64,000 nt of DNA from positions 186,001-250,000 of the forward strand of contig NZ_JAMHGA010000018.1 in assembly GCF_023660105.1 (NCBI RefSeq), written 5' to 3'. The notes under the pieces are model-generated. The model had not been told where the DNA came from, searched no databases, and saw only the letters and a program-made list of their open reading frames with translations. This document shows, one piece after another, positions 8,261-16,624 of the stretch. The translations under genes and the position numbers were made by a program. Origin of the DNA: Desulfovibrio aminophilus. GTDB taxonomy: Bacteria; Desulfobacterota; Desulfovibrionia; Desulfovibrionales; Desulfovibrionaceae. The stretch's first letter is position 1; the number at the start of each line of letters is the position of its first letter.

Positions 8261-9541
8261 GTGGATTCCGAGAAATTGCTGCGCATCATTCGGGGTGAAC
8301 TGGTCGAGACCACCGGGTGTACCGACCCCGGGGCCATTGTCCTGGCGGTTGCCGTGGCCACCCAGGCCTTGGGGCGGACCCCGGGCGATGTCGAGGTCGT
8401 GCTCAGTCCCGAAGTCTACAAGAACGCGGTGAGCGTCGGCATCCCCGGCGCGGGTCGCCGTGGAGCCGAACAGGCCGCGGCCTTGGGCGTCGAGATGGCC
8501 GGGCATGCCGATGAGGGACTGGCCATCATGAATCGAGTGACCGCGGAAAAGGTGGCCGCGTCCCTGACTCATCTGGAACAGGGGCGGGTGCGCGTGGGCT
8601 ATGCGGGAGACTGCCCGGACAAGCTCTACATCCAGGCCCGCGTGCGCGTCGGGATGGAGGAGGCCCTGGCCGTGATTCAGGGCGACTACGACGCCGTGTC
8701 GCGGCTGGAAAGAAACGGCCGGGAATTGCCTCTGACGCGGGGTGTTTCGGCGGCCCCTGAAGCGCTTGCCGAGACCTTCGACATCGAGGAGGCGTTGGAC
8801 GCCCTGGAGCGCATCCCGGTGGACAAGCTGGAGTTTCTGCTGCGCGCCGCGGAGATGAACAAGGCCGCCACCGACCTGAAGGATCTGCGCTTCGGCGGAG
8901 CCCTGGCGGGCATGGCCGAGGGGCTCACCGGACGCCACGCCTGCGTGGCGCTCGGCAAGCTGTACACCGGGGCCGCCGTGGAGGCCCGCATGTGCGGGCT
9001 GGTGCGTCCCATCACGGCCATCGCCGGCAGCGGCAACATCGGCATCATCGCCCTGCTGGGCGTGCTGGGCGCGGGCGAGGGGCTGGAGGCCTCCCGTGAG
9101 AAGTTGATCCGGGCGCTGGCCGTGAGCACCGTGGTGACCATCACGGTGAAACGCATCCTGACCCGCATGACCAATGTCTGCGGCTGCACCGTGGCCGGAG
9201 CCTCGGGGGTGGCCGCCGGCACGGTCTCCCTGCTGGGCGGAAGTCGGGCGAGGATGGACGAGGCCATTCAGGCCGTGCTCGGGGCCTTCAGCGGGGTGGT
9301 CTGCGACGGGGCCAAGGAATCCTGCGCCTACAAGGCGTCGGCCACGGCGGGCAGCGCCATCGAATATGCCTTCTTCGCCGTGGGCGACGGAGTGGCCATT
9401 CCCCCGGGCATGGGCGTGGTGGGCTCGACCCTGGCCCAGACCCTGGCCAACCTCGGCAAACTCAACGAGCAGGGCATGCGCGAGGTGGGCTCGTGCATCC
9501 TGGAGATCATCAAGACGAATCAGAAGGAGAGGAGGCCATGA
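8261..9541 (+). CDS. L-cysteine desulfidase / L-serine dehydratase alpha-like protein (UPF0597, CyuA/CdsB type)
   Basis: 426 residues from the GTG at 8261, which has GGGGGAGAG upstream; an ATG 12 codons earlier (8225) is the alternative. The N-terminal ETTGCTDPGAI and the central NVCGCTVAGASG with later cysteines (VVCDGAKESC) are the iron-sulfur ligands of this family, which removes sulfide and ammonia from L-cysteine, or ammonia from serine, through an enamine intermediate. The fold includes two Gly-rich segments (GSGNIGIIALL and SATAGSAIEYA). Its stop overlaps the start of ridA by ATGA. RidA removes exactly the reactive 2-aminoacrylate such an enzyme releases, and a TRAP transporter follows, so uptake and breakdown of a small amino acid or related acid is likely. 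Confidence 0.88.
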   Translation: MDSEKLLRIIRGELVETTGCTDPGAIVLAVAVATQALGRTPGDVEVVLSPEVYKNAVSVGIPGAGRRGAEQAAALGVEMAGHADEGLAIMNRVTAEKVAASLTHLEQGRVRVGYAGDCPDKLYIQARVRVGMEEALAVIQGDYDAVSRLERNGRELPLTRGVSAAPEALAETFDIEEALDALERIPVDKLEFLLRAAEMNKAATDLKDLRFGGALAGMAEGLTGRHACVALGKLYTGAAVEARMCGLVRPITAIAGSGNIGIIALLGVLGAGEGLEASREKLIRALAVSTVVTITVKRILTRMTNVCGCTVAGASGVAAGTVSLLGGSRARMDEAIQAVLGAFSGVVCDGAKESCAYKASATAGSAIEYAFFAVGDGVAIPPGMGVVGSTLAQTLANLGKLNEQGMREVGSCILEIIKTNQKERRP

Positions 9542-9918
9542 GGAGGATCATCTTCACGGACAAGGCCCCCGGCCCCGTGGGGCCGTATTCCCAGGCCGTG
9601 CGCCACGGCGGGCTGGTGTTCGCCTCGGGGCAGGTGGCCATCGACCCGGTGAGCGGCGAGGTCGTTTACGGCGGGGTGGCGGAGCAGACCGAACTGGCCC
9701 TGAAGAATCTGCGCGCGGTGCTGGAAGCGGCGGGCAGCGGCCTGGACCGGGTTCTCAAGTGCAACGTCTACCTGGCCGACATCGGGGATTTCGAAGCCAT
9801 GAACGAGGTCTACAAACGATATTTCACCAAGGACTATCCTGCCCGGCTTACCGTGGCCGTGGGCAGCATGTTCGGTGGGCTCGCGGTGGAGATGGACGCC
9901 ATAGCGGCGGTGGAATAG
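9538..9918 (+). CDS. ridA: RidA family enamine/imine deaminase
   Basis: 126 residues, standard length for the YjgF/RidA family, starting MRRIIFTDKAPGPVGPYSQAV. Hallmarks are PGPVGPYSQAV, FASGQVAIDP and YPARLTVAVGSM with the conserved arginine in the active-site cleft that binds the carboxylate of 2-iminobutanoate or 2-aminoacrylate. Trimeric cytosolic enzyme. The ATG overlaps the upstream stop codon and lies 7 bases after AGGAGAGGAGG, showing translational coupling to the desulfidase/dehydratase. The pairing is chemically sensible: the upstream enzyme makes the enamine and RidA hydrolyses it before it damages PLP enzymes. Confidence 0.93.
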   Translation: MRRIIFTDKAPGPVGPYSQAVRHGGLVFASGQVAIDPVSGEVVYGGVAEQTELALKNLRAVLEAAGSGLDRVLKCNVYLADIGDFEAMNEVYKRYFTKDYPARLTVAVGSMFGGLAVEMDAIAAVE

Positions 9919-9957
9919 GTGTCGACAGCAACCGGTCATCAGAAGAGGGAGGAAACA

Positions 9958-10968
9958 ATGCGCGCGAAACTGATTCTGCTGGGTGTCACGGCCCTGGTGC
10001 TGGCCTTCCTGGCCGGCACGCCCCGCGGCTTTGCCGCGGAACAGAAGTATGATCTCAAGCTGGCGCAGCTCTTCGCCACGGACAGCGACCTGGGCAAGTC
10101 CGCGCGCCAGTTCGCCGCCCTGGTCAAGGAGAAGTCCGGCGGGCGGATTTCGATCAGCGTGTTCGACGGAGGGCAGTTGGGCGGCCAGAAGGAAGTTTAC
10201 GACGCCTTGCTGCGCGGGGTCGTGGACTTCAACATGGACTGGCCCATGACCTCCTACAACCAGAAGCTGGCGGTGGTCTTCGCCCCCTACATGTTCACCT
10301 CCTGGGAGCAGGCCAAGGCGGCCTACGCCGTGCCCGACGGCTGGCTGACCAAGATCGTGGGCAAGGTCTTCGAGGAATCCAAGATCAAGTACCTCGGCCC
10401 CTACCCCTATGAGTTCAGCGGCGTGACCCTGAACGCGGCTCCGGCCACCAACGCCGACATGGCCAAGGGCATCAAGGTCCGTGTGCCCCCCATCGAGCCC
10501 TTCATGTCCGTGTGGGAGGCCCTGGGCTTCATTCCCACGCCCATCGACTACGCCGAGACGCCCACGGCCATCCAGACCGGCGTGGTGGACGGCCAGGTGG
10601 GCGGCGGTCCCGAGCAGGCCTGGAGCGACTTCCGCGACGTGTCCAAGTATTACATCCATTACAAGGATTACTTCTCCTGCGCCCAGTTCATGATGAACCA
10701 GGACCTCTGGAACCGCATGTCGCCCGCCGATCGGGAGATCATCGTCCAGGCCGCCGCCAAGGTCATCGCCGACCGTTTCGTGCAGGCCGAGGCTTCGGAG
10801 CGCCGCTACATCGAGGAACTGGGCAAGGCCAAGGTCCAGGTGATCCAGCTCTCCCCCGAGGACGCGGCCCGGGCCAAGAAGCTCGTGCGCGAGAAGGTCT
10901 GGCCCAAGCTGGCCAAGCTGGTGGGCGAGGACATCATCACGCAGATCAAGGCCAACGCCGAGAAGTAG
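9958..10968 (+). CDS. dctP: TRAP transporter solute-binding protein (DctP family)
   Basis: 336 residues with a signal peptide cleaved near GFAAEQKYD, so periplasmic. DctP features are visible: LATDSDLGKSARQFAALVKEK-type ligand helix, GGQLGGQKEVYDALLRG, and the conserved arginine in KGIKVRVPPIEPF that normally salt-bridges a carboxylate ligand. Start at 9958 is backed by GAGGGAGGAAAC. It lies 39 bases after ridA and heads dctPQM. The substrate cannot be read from the sequence; the enzyme context suggests a small carboxylate or amino acid. The signal peptide rules out the in-frame start at 9919. Confidence 0.93.
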   Translation: MRAKLILLGVTALVLAFLAGTPRGFAAEQKYDLKLAQLFATDSDLGKSARQFAALVKEKSGGRISISVFDGGQLGGQKEVYDALLRGVVDFNMDWPMTSYNQKLAVVFAPYMFTSWEQAKAAYAVPDGWLTKIVGKVFEESKIKYLGPYPYEFSGVTLNAAPATNADMAKGIKVRVPPIEPFMSVWEALGFIPTPIDYAETPTAIQTGVVDGQVGGGPEQAWSDFRDVSKYYIHYKDYFSCAQFMMNQDLWNRMSPADREIIVQAAAKVIADRFVQAEASERRYIEELGKAKVQVIQLSPEDAARAKKLVREKVWPKLAKLVGEDIITQIKANAEK

Positions 10969-11064
10969 GCCACGAACGGCCGACGCTTGCGGCCCGGCGC
11001 GTCGGCGCGCCGGGCCGCTCCGGCCCTTTCGGGGGCGGCGGGGCGAGTGGAGGAGAAAGAGCGC

Positions 11065-11604
11065 ATGAACAGGACAATCGCAATGCTGGCGACCTTGGAA
11101 AAGGGGCTCGCCCTGGCCCAGCGGGTGGTGCTGGTCGTCTCGGTGGGGCTCATCGCCGTGCTCATCGTGGCGCAGATATTCCTGCGGGTGGTGCTGAAGA
11201 GCCCGCTGTTCGGGGTCGAGGAGATCGCCCTCATCGCCGGAACGTGGCTCTACCTCATCGGGGCGGCCTACTGCACCCGCGAACACAGCCACATCGAGGC
11301 CAGCATGGTGCACCTGATCTTCAAGCGGCCGCTGCACCAGGAATTGGTCCGCTGTCTGGCCAGCGCCGTCAGCATGGCCCTGGCCTCGGTCATGGCCAAA
11401 TGGGGCTATGACTTCGTGCTGTGGGGGCTGGAGCACAAGTCCGTCACCCCGTCGCTGGGCCTGAACTATCTCGTGGCCCAGAGCGCCCTGTTCGTCGGAG
11501 CGCTGCTCATGGTCCTGTATTTCGGATTGGAACTGGTCGCGCGCGTGCGCAACGTGGCGAATCTGGCCGCCGGGAAGAACGGCCCGGCTCGGAGGGAGGC
11601 ATGA
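11065..11604 (+). CDS. dctQ: TRAP transporter small membrane subunit (DctQ family)
   Basis: 179 residues with four hydrophobic segments (about 20-42, 55-73, 93-113 and 133-155) and the DctQ signatures EEIALIAGTWLYLIGAAYC and REHSHIEASMV. It pairs with DctM in the inner membrane and docks DctP. GAGGAGAAAGAG precedes the ATG. Its stop codon overlaps the dctM start (ATGA), so production of the two subunits is coupled. The 96-bp gap after dctP contains a GC-rich inverted repeat that may hold the mRNA level of dctP above that of the membrane genes, a frequent arrangement in TRAP operons. Confidence 0.92.
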   Translation: MNRTIAMLATLEKGLALAQRVVLVVSVGLIAVLIVAQIFLRVVLKSPLFGVEEIALIAGTWLYLIGAAYCTREHSHIEASMVHLIFKRPLHQELVRCLASAVSMALASVMAKWGYDFVLWGLEHKSVTPSLGLNYLVAQSALFVGALLMVLYFGLELVARVRNVANLAAGKNGPARREA

Positions 11605-12905
11605 TCGGGCTTCTGACCGCCCTGGGCATCATCGTGGTCCTCTTGGTCATCGGCGTGCCCATCGGCTTCGCCTTCGCCGGGGCCGTCCTGTTCCTCACCG
11701 CGTACTTCCAGCTGGACCCGGGCCTGCTGTTGCCCAGCGCCTTCTTCCAGACCTATTCCGTGGTCCTGCTCTCCCTGCCCATGTTCATCTTCGCCGGGCG
11801 GATCATGGGCGAGGGCGGCATCGCCACCCCGCTCATCAACCTGGCCGAGACCCTGGTGGGGCGGGTGCGCGGCGGCCTGGGCATCGTGCTCGTATTCAGC
11901 TGCGCCCTGTTCGGGGCCATCTCCGGCACGGCCTCCTCGGCCGTGGCCGCCATCGGCACGGTGATGATCCCGCGCATGGAGGAAGCCGGATATCCCCGGG
12001 GGTACACCACCGGGCTCATCAGCTGCTCCTCGCTTCTGGGGCAGCTCATCCCGCCCAGCGTGCCCATGATCCTCTTCGCCTGGATCACGCGCCAGTCCAT
12101 CGCGGCCTGCTTCCTGTCCACCGTGGGCCCCGGACTCCTCATGATCGTCCTCTACGCCTTCCTGAACTGGCTCATGTGCCGCCGCATCCCCACCATCAAG
12201 GTGGGACCGAGGCTGGGGCTGGCCGATTCCCTGCGCGAGACCGGCCGAGCCACCCGACACGCCAGCTTCGCCCTGATGATGCCCATCCTCATCCTGGGCG
12301 GCATCTACGGCGGACTGTTCACTCCCACGGAGGCGGCTTCCGTGGCCGCGCTCTACGGCATCCCCGTGGGGTTCTGGATCTACAAGGGGCTGACCCTCAA
12401 GAAGCTCTGGCAGACCACCATCGACTCGGCCGCCACCATCGGGGCCATCGTCATCATGTTCCTGTTCATCCTGGTGGCCAGCCGCGTGTTCACCATGCAG
12501 CAGGTGCCCCAGATGATCGTCGACGCCCTGCTGAACATCTCCGAGAACAAGATCGTCATCCTCATGATGGCCAACGTCTTCCTGATCATCGTGGGCATGC
12601 TCATGGACGACATCAGCGGAACGCTCATCGCCGCGCCGCTGCTCATGCCCCTCATGCTCAAGATCGGCGTGCATCCGGTGCAGTTCGCGGCCATAGTCGG
12701 GACCAACCTGGCCATCGGCGCGAACACCCCGCCCACGGCTCCGATCCTCTACCTGGCGGGCCGCATCGGCGGCGTGACCATCGAGGAGTTCATCAAGCCG
12801 GTGGCCGTGCTCCTGCTCTTCGGCTCCCTGCCCGTGGCCTTGGCCACCACCTACTGGCCGGACCTCTCCCTGTTCCTGCCCCGGCTCATGGGGTACGTGC
12901 ATTAA
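11601..12905 (+). CDS. dctM: TRAP transporter large membrane subunit (DctM family)
   Basis: 434 residues with about twelve hydrophobic segments. Typical DctM motifs are GVPIGFAFAGAVLF at the N-terminus, FGAISGTASSAVAAIGTVMIP (first substrate/sodium loop), IPPSVPMILFA, GGIYGGLFTPTEAASVAALY and NLAIGANTPPTAPILYLA. It is the sodium-coupled permease of the system. Start overlaps the dctQ stop by four bases and has GGAGGGAGGC upstream. No truncation or frameshift seen. Confidence 0.95.
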   Translation: MIGLLTALGIIVVLLVIGVPIGFAFAGAVLFLTAYFQLDPGLLLPSAFFQTYSVVLLSLPMFIFAGRIMGEGGIATPLINLAETLVGRVRGGLGIVLVFSCALFGAISGTASSAVAAIGTVMIPRMEEAGYPRGYTTGLISCSSLLGQLIPPSVPMILFAWITRQSIAACFLSTVGPGLLMIVLYAFLNWLMCRRIPTIKVGPRLGLADSLRETGRATRHASFALMMPILILGGIYGGLFTPTEAASVAALYGIPVGFWIYKGLTLKKLWQTTIDSAATIGAIVIMFLFILVASRVFTMQQVPQMIVDALLNISENKIVILMMANVFLIIVGMLMDDISGTLIAAPLLMPLMLKIGVHPVQFAAIVGTNLAIGANTPPTAPILYLAGRIGGVTIEEFIKPVAVLLLFGSLPVALATTYWPDLSLFLPRLMGYVH

Positions 12906-12972
12906 TGCGCCTTCTCCCGACCCTGGCGGCGGAATCCGGGTTTTGTCCCGGGTTCCGCCGCGCCTCTTCCCT

Positions 12973-13013
12973 CCGGGTGGAGCCGCCGGGCCTGGGCTTG
13001 CGGCTCCACCCGG
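12973..13013 (+). terminator. Long hairpin after the TRAP operon
   Basis: Arms of 13 bases (CCGGGTGGAGCCG at 12973 and CGGCTCCACCCGG at 13001) around a 15-base loop, 68 bases after dctM. There is no T run, so it may act as a weak terminator or a 3' mRNA stabiliser between dctM and the GntR gene. Confidence 0.5.
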
Positions 13014-13121
13014 CGCGTTGAGTTCTCCCGGTCGCCGTGGTATGGCGCGCTATCTTGATTCCTGTGTCCGAACGACGTCGCCGGTTCTCCGGGCCGAGCG
13101 CACAAGGAGCGGCATCCTTTC

Positions 13122-13745
13122 ATGACACCCCGCCAAGTCGCCGAGCAGCTCAAGCAGAAGATCATCATGCTCGAACTGCCCCCCGAGACGATCCTCAACA
13201 TCAGCGAGCTCGCCGTGCAGCATGGCGTCAGCCGCACGCCCGTGAAGGAGGCGCTCATCGTGCTGCAGGCCGAGGAGTGGGTCCAGAGGCACGGATCGCA
13301 TTTCATGGTCACTCCCTTGAGCCTGGAGCGCATCAAGCAGATCACCGAGATCCGCTCCATCCTGGAGGTGGAGTCCAACCTGCTGGCCCTGCGGCGCATG
13401 GATGAGACGACGCGTCGTTCCTTCGACAGCCTTCGGGTGCGCATCAACGGCCTGGACTCCTCGGCCACCAACCTGGACATCGTCAACGCGGACCTGGCGC
13501 TGCATCGCCGTCTGTACACGGCCACCAGGAACACGCAACTGGCCAAGGTGCTGGACCATCTGCTGAGCCACTACCTGCGTTTCTGGCTGTCCCTGCCACA
13601 GCGGATCGAACTGGATTCGTTCTTCGACGACACCCTGGGGATGATCGCCGCGGTGGTGAACAACGACGAGAAGGCCCTGCGGGAACTCTCCGAACACCAC
13701 GTCGCCCGTTCCGCGGACTTCATCGTGCGGATATTCCTGGCCTAG
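13122..13745 (+). CDS. GntR-family transcriptional regulator with FCD domain
   Basis: 207 residues. Residues 1-70 form a winged helix of GntR type (ELAVQHGVSRTPVKEAL is the recognition region and VTPLSLERIKQITEIRSILE the linker into the effector domain). The rest is an all-helical FCD domain with DLALHRRLYTAT and a histidine in ELSEHH that would complete the metal/carboxylate site. FadR/FCD regulators usually respond to organic acids. Placement directly after the TRAP genes, on the same strand, suggests it represses or activates the 8261-12905 operon. AAGGAG lies about 13 bases upstream of the ATG, slightly distant. Confidence 0.9.
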   Translation: MTPRQVAEQLKQKIIMLELPPETILNISELAVQHGVSRTPVKEALIVLQAEEWVQRHGSHFMVTPLSLERIKQITEIRSILEVESNLLALRRMDETTRRSFDSLRVRINGLDSSATNLDIVNADLALHRRLYTATRNTQLAKVLDHLLSHYLRFWLSLPQRIELDSFFDDTLGMIAAVVNNDEKALRELSEHHVARSADFIVRIFLA

Positions 13746-13845
13746 CCCGAATCATCGCCCCCCGGAGGGAGGGGCCGCAAGGCGTTCGCGGAGATCCTCG
13801 CTGGGCCGGGCCCCACGCGGCCTGAAACACCGCCGACAGAAACAC

Positions 13846-13877
13846 GGGCCCCGGTGGAACGTCCACCGGGGCCCTTT
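13846..13877 (+). terminator. Hairpin terminator after the GntR gene, possibly bidirectional
   Basis: Perfect 12-bp arms GGGCCCCGGTGG / CCACCGGGGCCC with a 5-base loop and a TTTCGTTCG tail. It lies between two genes that converge (GntR at left, TonB-dependent receptor at right), so it may serve both. Confidence 0.75.
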
Positions 13878-13896
13878 CGTTCGCGCCGGAGGCGGC

Positions 13897-16137
13897 TCAG
13901 ATGTCCAGGGCCACGCTGAACATGGCCGTGAAGGGCGCGCCGGTCAGGTAGCTGTTCAGGCCTCCGGCGCTGTCGTCGCTGGCGTTGATGCTCGAGACGT
14001 ACTTCCGGTCCAGCAGGTTGGAGAGCTCCAGGGAGAAGCGCAGGGCCTTGGTGTAGGCGAAGTCCTTCACCGTGTAGCCGAGCCGCAGGTCCAGGAGCGT
14101 GTAGCCGGGGATCTTTTCCTGGTGCTTGGCGTCGCCGTACCGGCCGCCCACATAGCGCACGGTGGGCACGGCCTCGAACCCGCCGTAGGAGAGGATGACG
14201 CCCGTCTTGGCCATGATCGTGGGCGTGTCCGCCACCTGCCTGCCCTTGCAGTCCGTGACGGCGCCCGCGTAGTTCAGGTCGTCGTCGTAGGTCAGGATGT
14301 TGTACGAGGGATTGAAGAACAGGCTGACGTGCTCGCCGAGGTGGAAGTTCGTGTCCAGCTCGAAGCCGTAGCCCGTGGCCTTGCCCACGTTCTGCTGGTA
14401 GTTCAGGTTCACGCGCGGATCGTAGACCGTGACCAGGAGGTTGTCGCTCTTGGTGTAGTAGACCGAGGGGGTGATTTCGGCCCAGTCGTAGGTCAGGCGC
14501 ACGCCCGCCTCCACCATGTCGGTGGTCTCCATGTCGTAGCCGTTGAACAGGTCGTTGAGGCTGACGCCCGCGGCGTTGAAGGCCGCCCTGTTCTGGGTGA
14601 AGATGTTGATGAGCGGGACGTAGGAGTAGGGCCGGATCTGGCTGCGGCCGTAGCTGGCGAAGCCCTGGGCCGAGTCGGTGAAGTCGTAGGACACGCCCGC
14701 CGAGGGCAGAAAGGCCTCGTAGGTCTTGGCCGAGCGGTCCAGCGTCGGGTCGTGGACGAGCGTTCCGGCGGCCCAGGTGTAGCCCTCGGCGCTCGGGTCG
14801 CTATAGGAAAAATATTTCAACCCCGCCTGCCACTTGAAGCGGTCCAGCGCCCCGGCGATCTTGACGTAGGGCGTGTGAAGCTGGGCGTTTTCCGAGCTCT
14901 TCGTGTAGATGCCGTAGCTCTGGAAGACCATGTTGGTGGTGTAGTTCCGCGTGGTGATCTTCATGCTCGACGATTCGACGAGGTAGCCGAGCGTGGTTTC
15001 GGCGAAGCCCAGGTCCGTGCGCATCTCGGCGATGTTGCCGAAGCGCTCGATGTCCCGGTCATTGCGCTGGACCCTGCCGCCGCCGGCCGGGACGCCGTTG
15101 TAGAGGGTGGTGTTTTCGTTGGCGTAGTATGGCTTGAACGTGAACGAAAGGTCCTTGCTCACGGTCACGGGGATGACCGCGAACAGGTCGTTGTTCACGT
15201 ATTCGCCCTTGTTGTTGCCGTAATAGTACTGGTCGGTGGCCGCCACGCCGGTGCGTTCGGAGTTGAAGTCCGTGCGGTAGTTGTCGTCCAGGTGGCTGAC
15301 CTGGGAATAGCTCAGGGCGCGGTACTTGTAGCTGCTGATGTTGTTGGCGTTGAAGAATATCTTGAGCTCGTCGTCGTTCCAGACCGGCTGCGCGAGCATC
15401 ACGTTGCCGTTGTTGCGCGGGCCGATCTCGCCGGGGCCCTTCCACTTGTCGGCGTGGGTATAGGAATACGAACCGGACAGGCGCGTTCCGATCTGGCCCA
15501 GCGAGCCGGAGTCGAGGCGGACGAAGCTTCGGGAGTAGGCGTTGGAGCCGAATCCCTGGCTCAGGGTGGCCCCGGCCTCCTCCTTGGGCCAGAGCGGCCG
15601 CAGTTCGATGGCCCCGCCGCGCGCGCCCACGCCGGTGCCGATGTCCGCCGGGACCACGCCCTTGTAGATGGCGACGCTGCGGAAGTTCTCGGTGTCGTAG
15701 AGATACTCGCGCGGGCCGATGGGGTTGCCGCCCCAGTTGGGCACGCCCTCCACGGACATGGCCCCCAGGTATCCGCGCACGCCCCTGGTGCGGATGGTGT
15801 TCTGCTCGGGCGAGAGTGCGTAAGGGTCGGGACCCTCGACGTTGACTCCGGAGATGACGTTCAGCGAGTTGTACACGCTGGTCTCGGCCTTGGCCCCCTG
15901 CATGTCCATGCCTTCCCGGGTGACTTCCAGGCCGGTGTTCACGGTGTCGCCGGTCTGCATGGTCGGAGTGACGATCCGCTCTTCCTTCACGACCATTTCT
16001 TCCATGCGCAGGGGTTTTTCCTGTTCCCGCGCCGTGTCCTCGCCGAGGGCCTGTGCCGTGGGAACCAGGGCCAGCCAGAGGGCGAGGGCAAGCCTGCCGC
16101 CCGCGTGGCGGACCATTCCGCTGAACGAATGCCTCAT
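13897..16137 (-). CDS. TonB-dependent outer-membrane receptor
   Basis: 746 residues from the ATG at 16137 (GGAGG 9 bases upstream). Signal peptide to about residue 30, a TonB-box-like EEMVVKEERIVTP, a plug domain (about 45-190, with SGVNVEGPDP, IRTRGVRGYLG and GGAIELRP) and a 22-strand beta-barrel ending FSVALDI. It imports a scarce ligand using TonB energy. The ligand is not evident: there is no neighbouring ABC importer or siderophore gene. The upstream 486-bp gap is unusually AT-rich and holds a long inverted repeat near the start, and a TonB gene is divergent across that gap, so the two are probably co-regulated. A short longer-frame N-terminus (to 16311) is unlikely because it precedes the ribosome site. 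Confidence 0.93.
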   Translation of the reverse strand: MRHSFSGMVRHAGGRLALALWLALVPTAQALGEDTAREQEKPLRMEEMVVKEERIVTPTMQTGDTVNTGLEVTREGMDMQGAKAETSVYNSLNVISGVNVEGPDPYALSPEQNTIRTRGVRGYLGAMSVEGVPNWGGNPIGPREYLYDTENFRSVAIYKGVVPADIGTGVGARGGAIELRPLWPKEEAGATLSQGFGSNAYSRSFVRLDSGSLGQIGTRLSGSYSYTHADKWKGPGEIGPRNNGNVMLAQPVWNDDELKIFFNANNISSYKYRALSYSQVSHLDDNYRTDFNSERTGVAATDQYYYGNNKGEYVNNDLFAVIPVTVSKDLSFTFKPYYANENTTLYNGVPAGGGRVQRNDRDIERFGNIAEMRTDLGFAETTLGYLVESSSMKITTRNYTTNMVFQSYGIYTKSSENAQLHTPYVKIAGALDRFKWQAGLKYFSYSDPSAEGYTWAAGTLVHDPTLDRSAKTYEAFLPSAGVSYDFTDSAQGFASYGRSQIRPYSYVPLINIFTQNRAAFNAAGVSLNDLFNGYDMETTDMVEAGVRLTYDWAEITPSVYYTKSDNLLVTVYDPRVNLNYQQNVGKATGYGFELDTNFHLGEHVSLFFNPSYNILTYDDDLNYAGAVTDCKGRQVADTPTIMAKTGVILSYGGFEAVPTVRYVGGRYGDAKHQEKIPGYTLLDLRLGYTVKDFAYTKALRFSLELSNLLDRKYVSSINASDDSAGGLNSYLTGAPFTAMFSVALDI

Positions 16138-16215
16138 GCGTTTCACCTCCGTTGATTCTCTCCGTGATTCGTGTCGCGCCGGCCGCGAGGGGCGGGCCGG
16201 GCATATGAGTCCAGG

Positions 16216-16254
16216 CGAATCGACTACGGCAGTTATTCCCTTGTAGTCTATTCG
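16216..16254. promoter_or_regulatory. Long inverted repeat upstream of the TonB-dependent receptor
   Basis: CGAATCGACTAC (16216-16227) and GTAGTCTATTCG (16243-16254) are complementary at 11 of 12 positions around a 15-base loop, about 80 bases before the receptor start. It could be an operator or a leader-RNA hairpin. The rest of the gap, 16255-16624, is AT-rich with no gene that I can support; it should hold the divergent promoters of receptor and tonB. I see no convincing Fur box. Confidence 0.55.
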
Positions 16255-16624
16255 TGTTAACAAAATAAAAAGAGTAGCACTAAAAGAATAAAAATGAAGA
16301 TAACTGGTCAAATTCGATCAGTTTTTGAGCGTTCGCAGCCTAAATGCAGTTCCACATAAAGTCAACGGGAACTCTGTTTTTTGCCCGCTCGTTTAGCGCA
16401 ATATCGTTGTATTATTAACTATTATTCGGAATTTGTCGGAAAACGCAGAAGAACATCTTGCAAGGTGAAAGCTGGGGATGGAGTGTGTTGCCGTGTTGAG
16501 TATGACTGATGTGTAGACGATCATTTTTTCTGTTTTACATTCATAGTGTGATTAATTAAGAATAGGTGCCACTCGTGTTCGGAACGCCGCCCGCGTCCGG
16601 GCCGTTCGGCCTGGGACTGGGGAC

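Noticed and set aside
14122-16155. A 677-codon open frame opposite the TonB-dependent receptor
   Set aside because: Val/Gly/Ala/His-rich antisense shadow; no ribosome site or motif.
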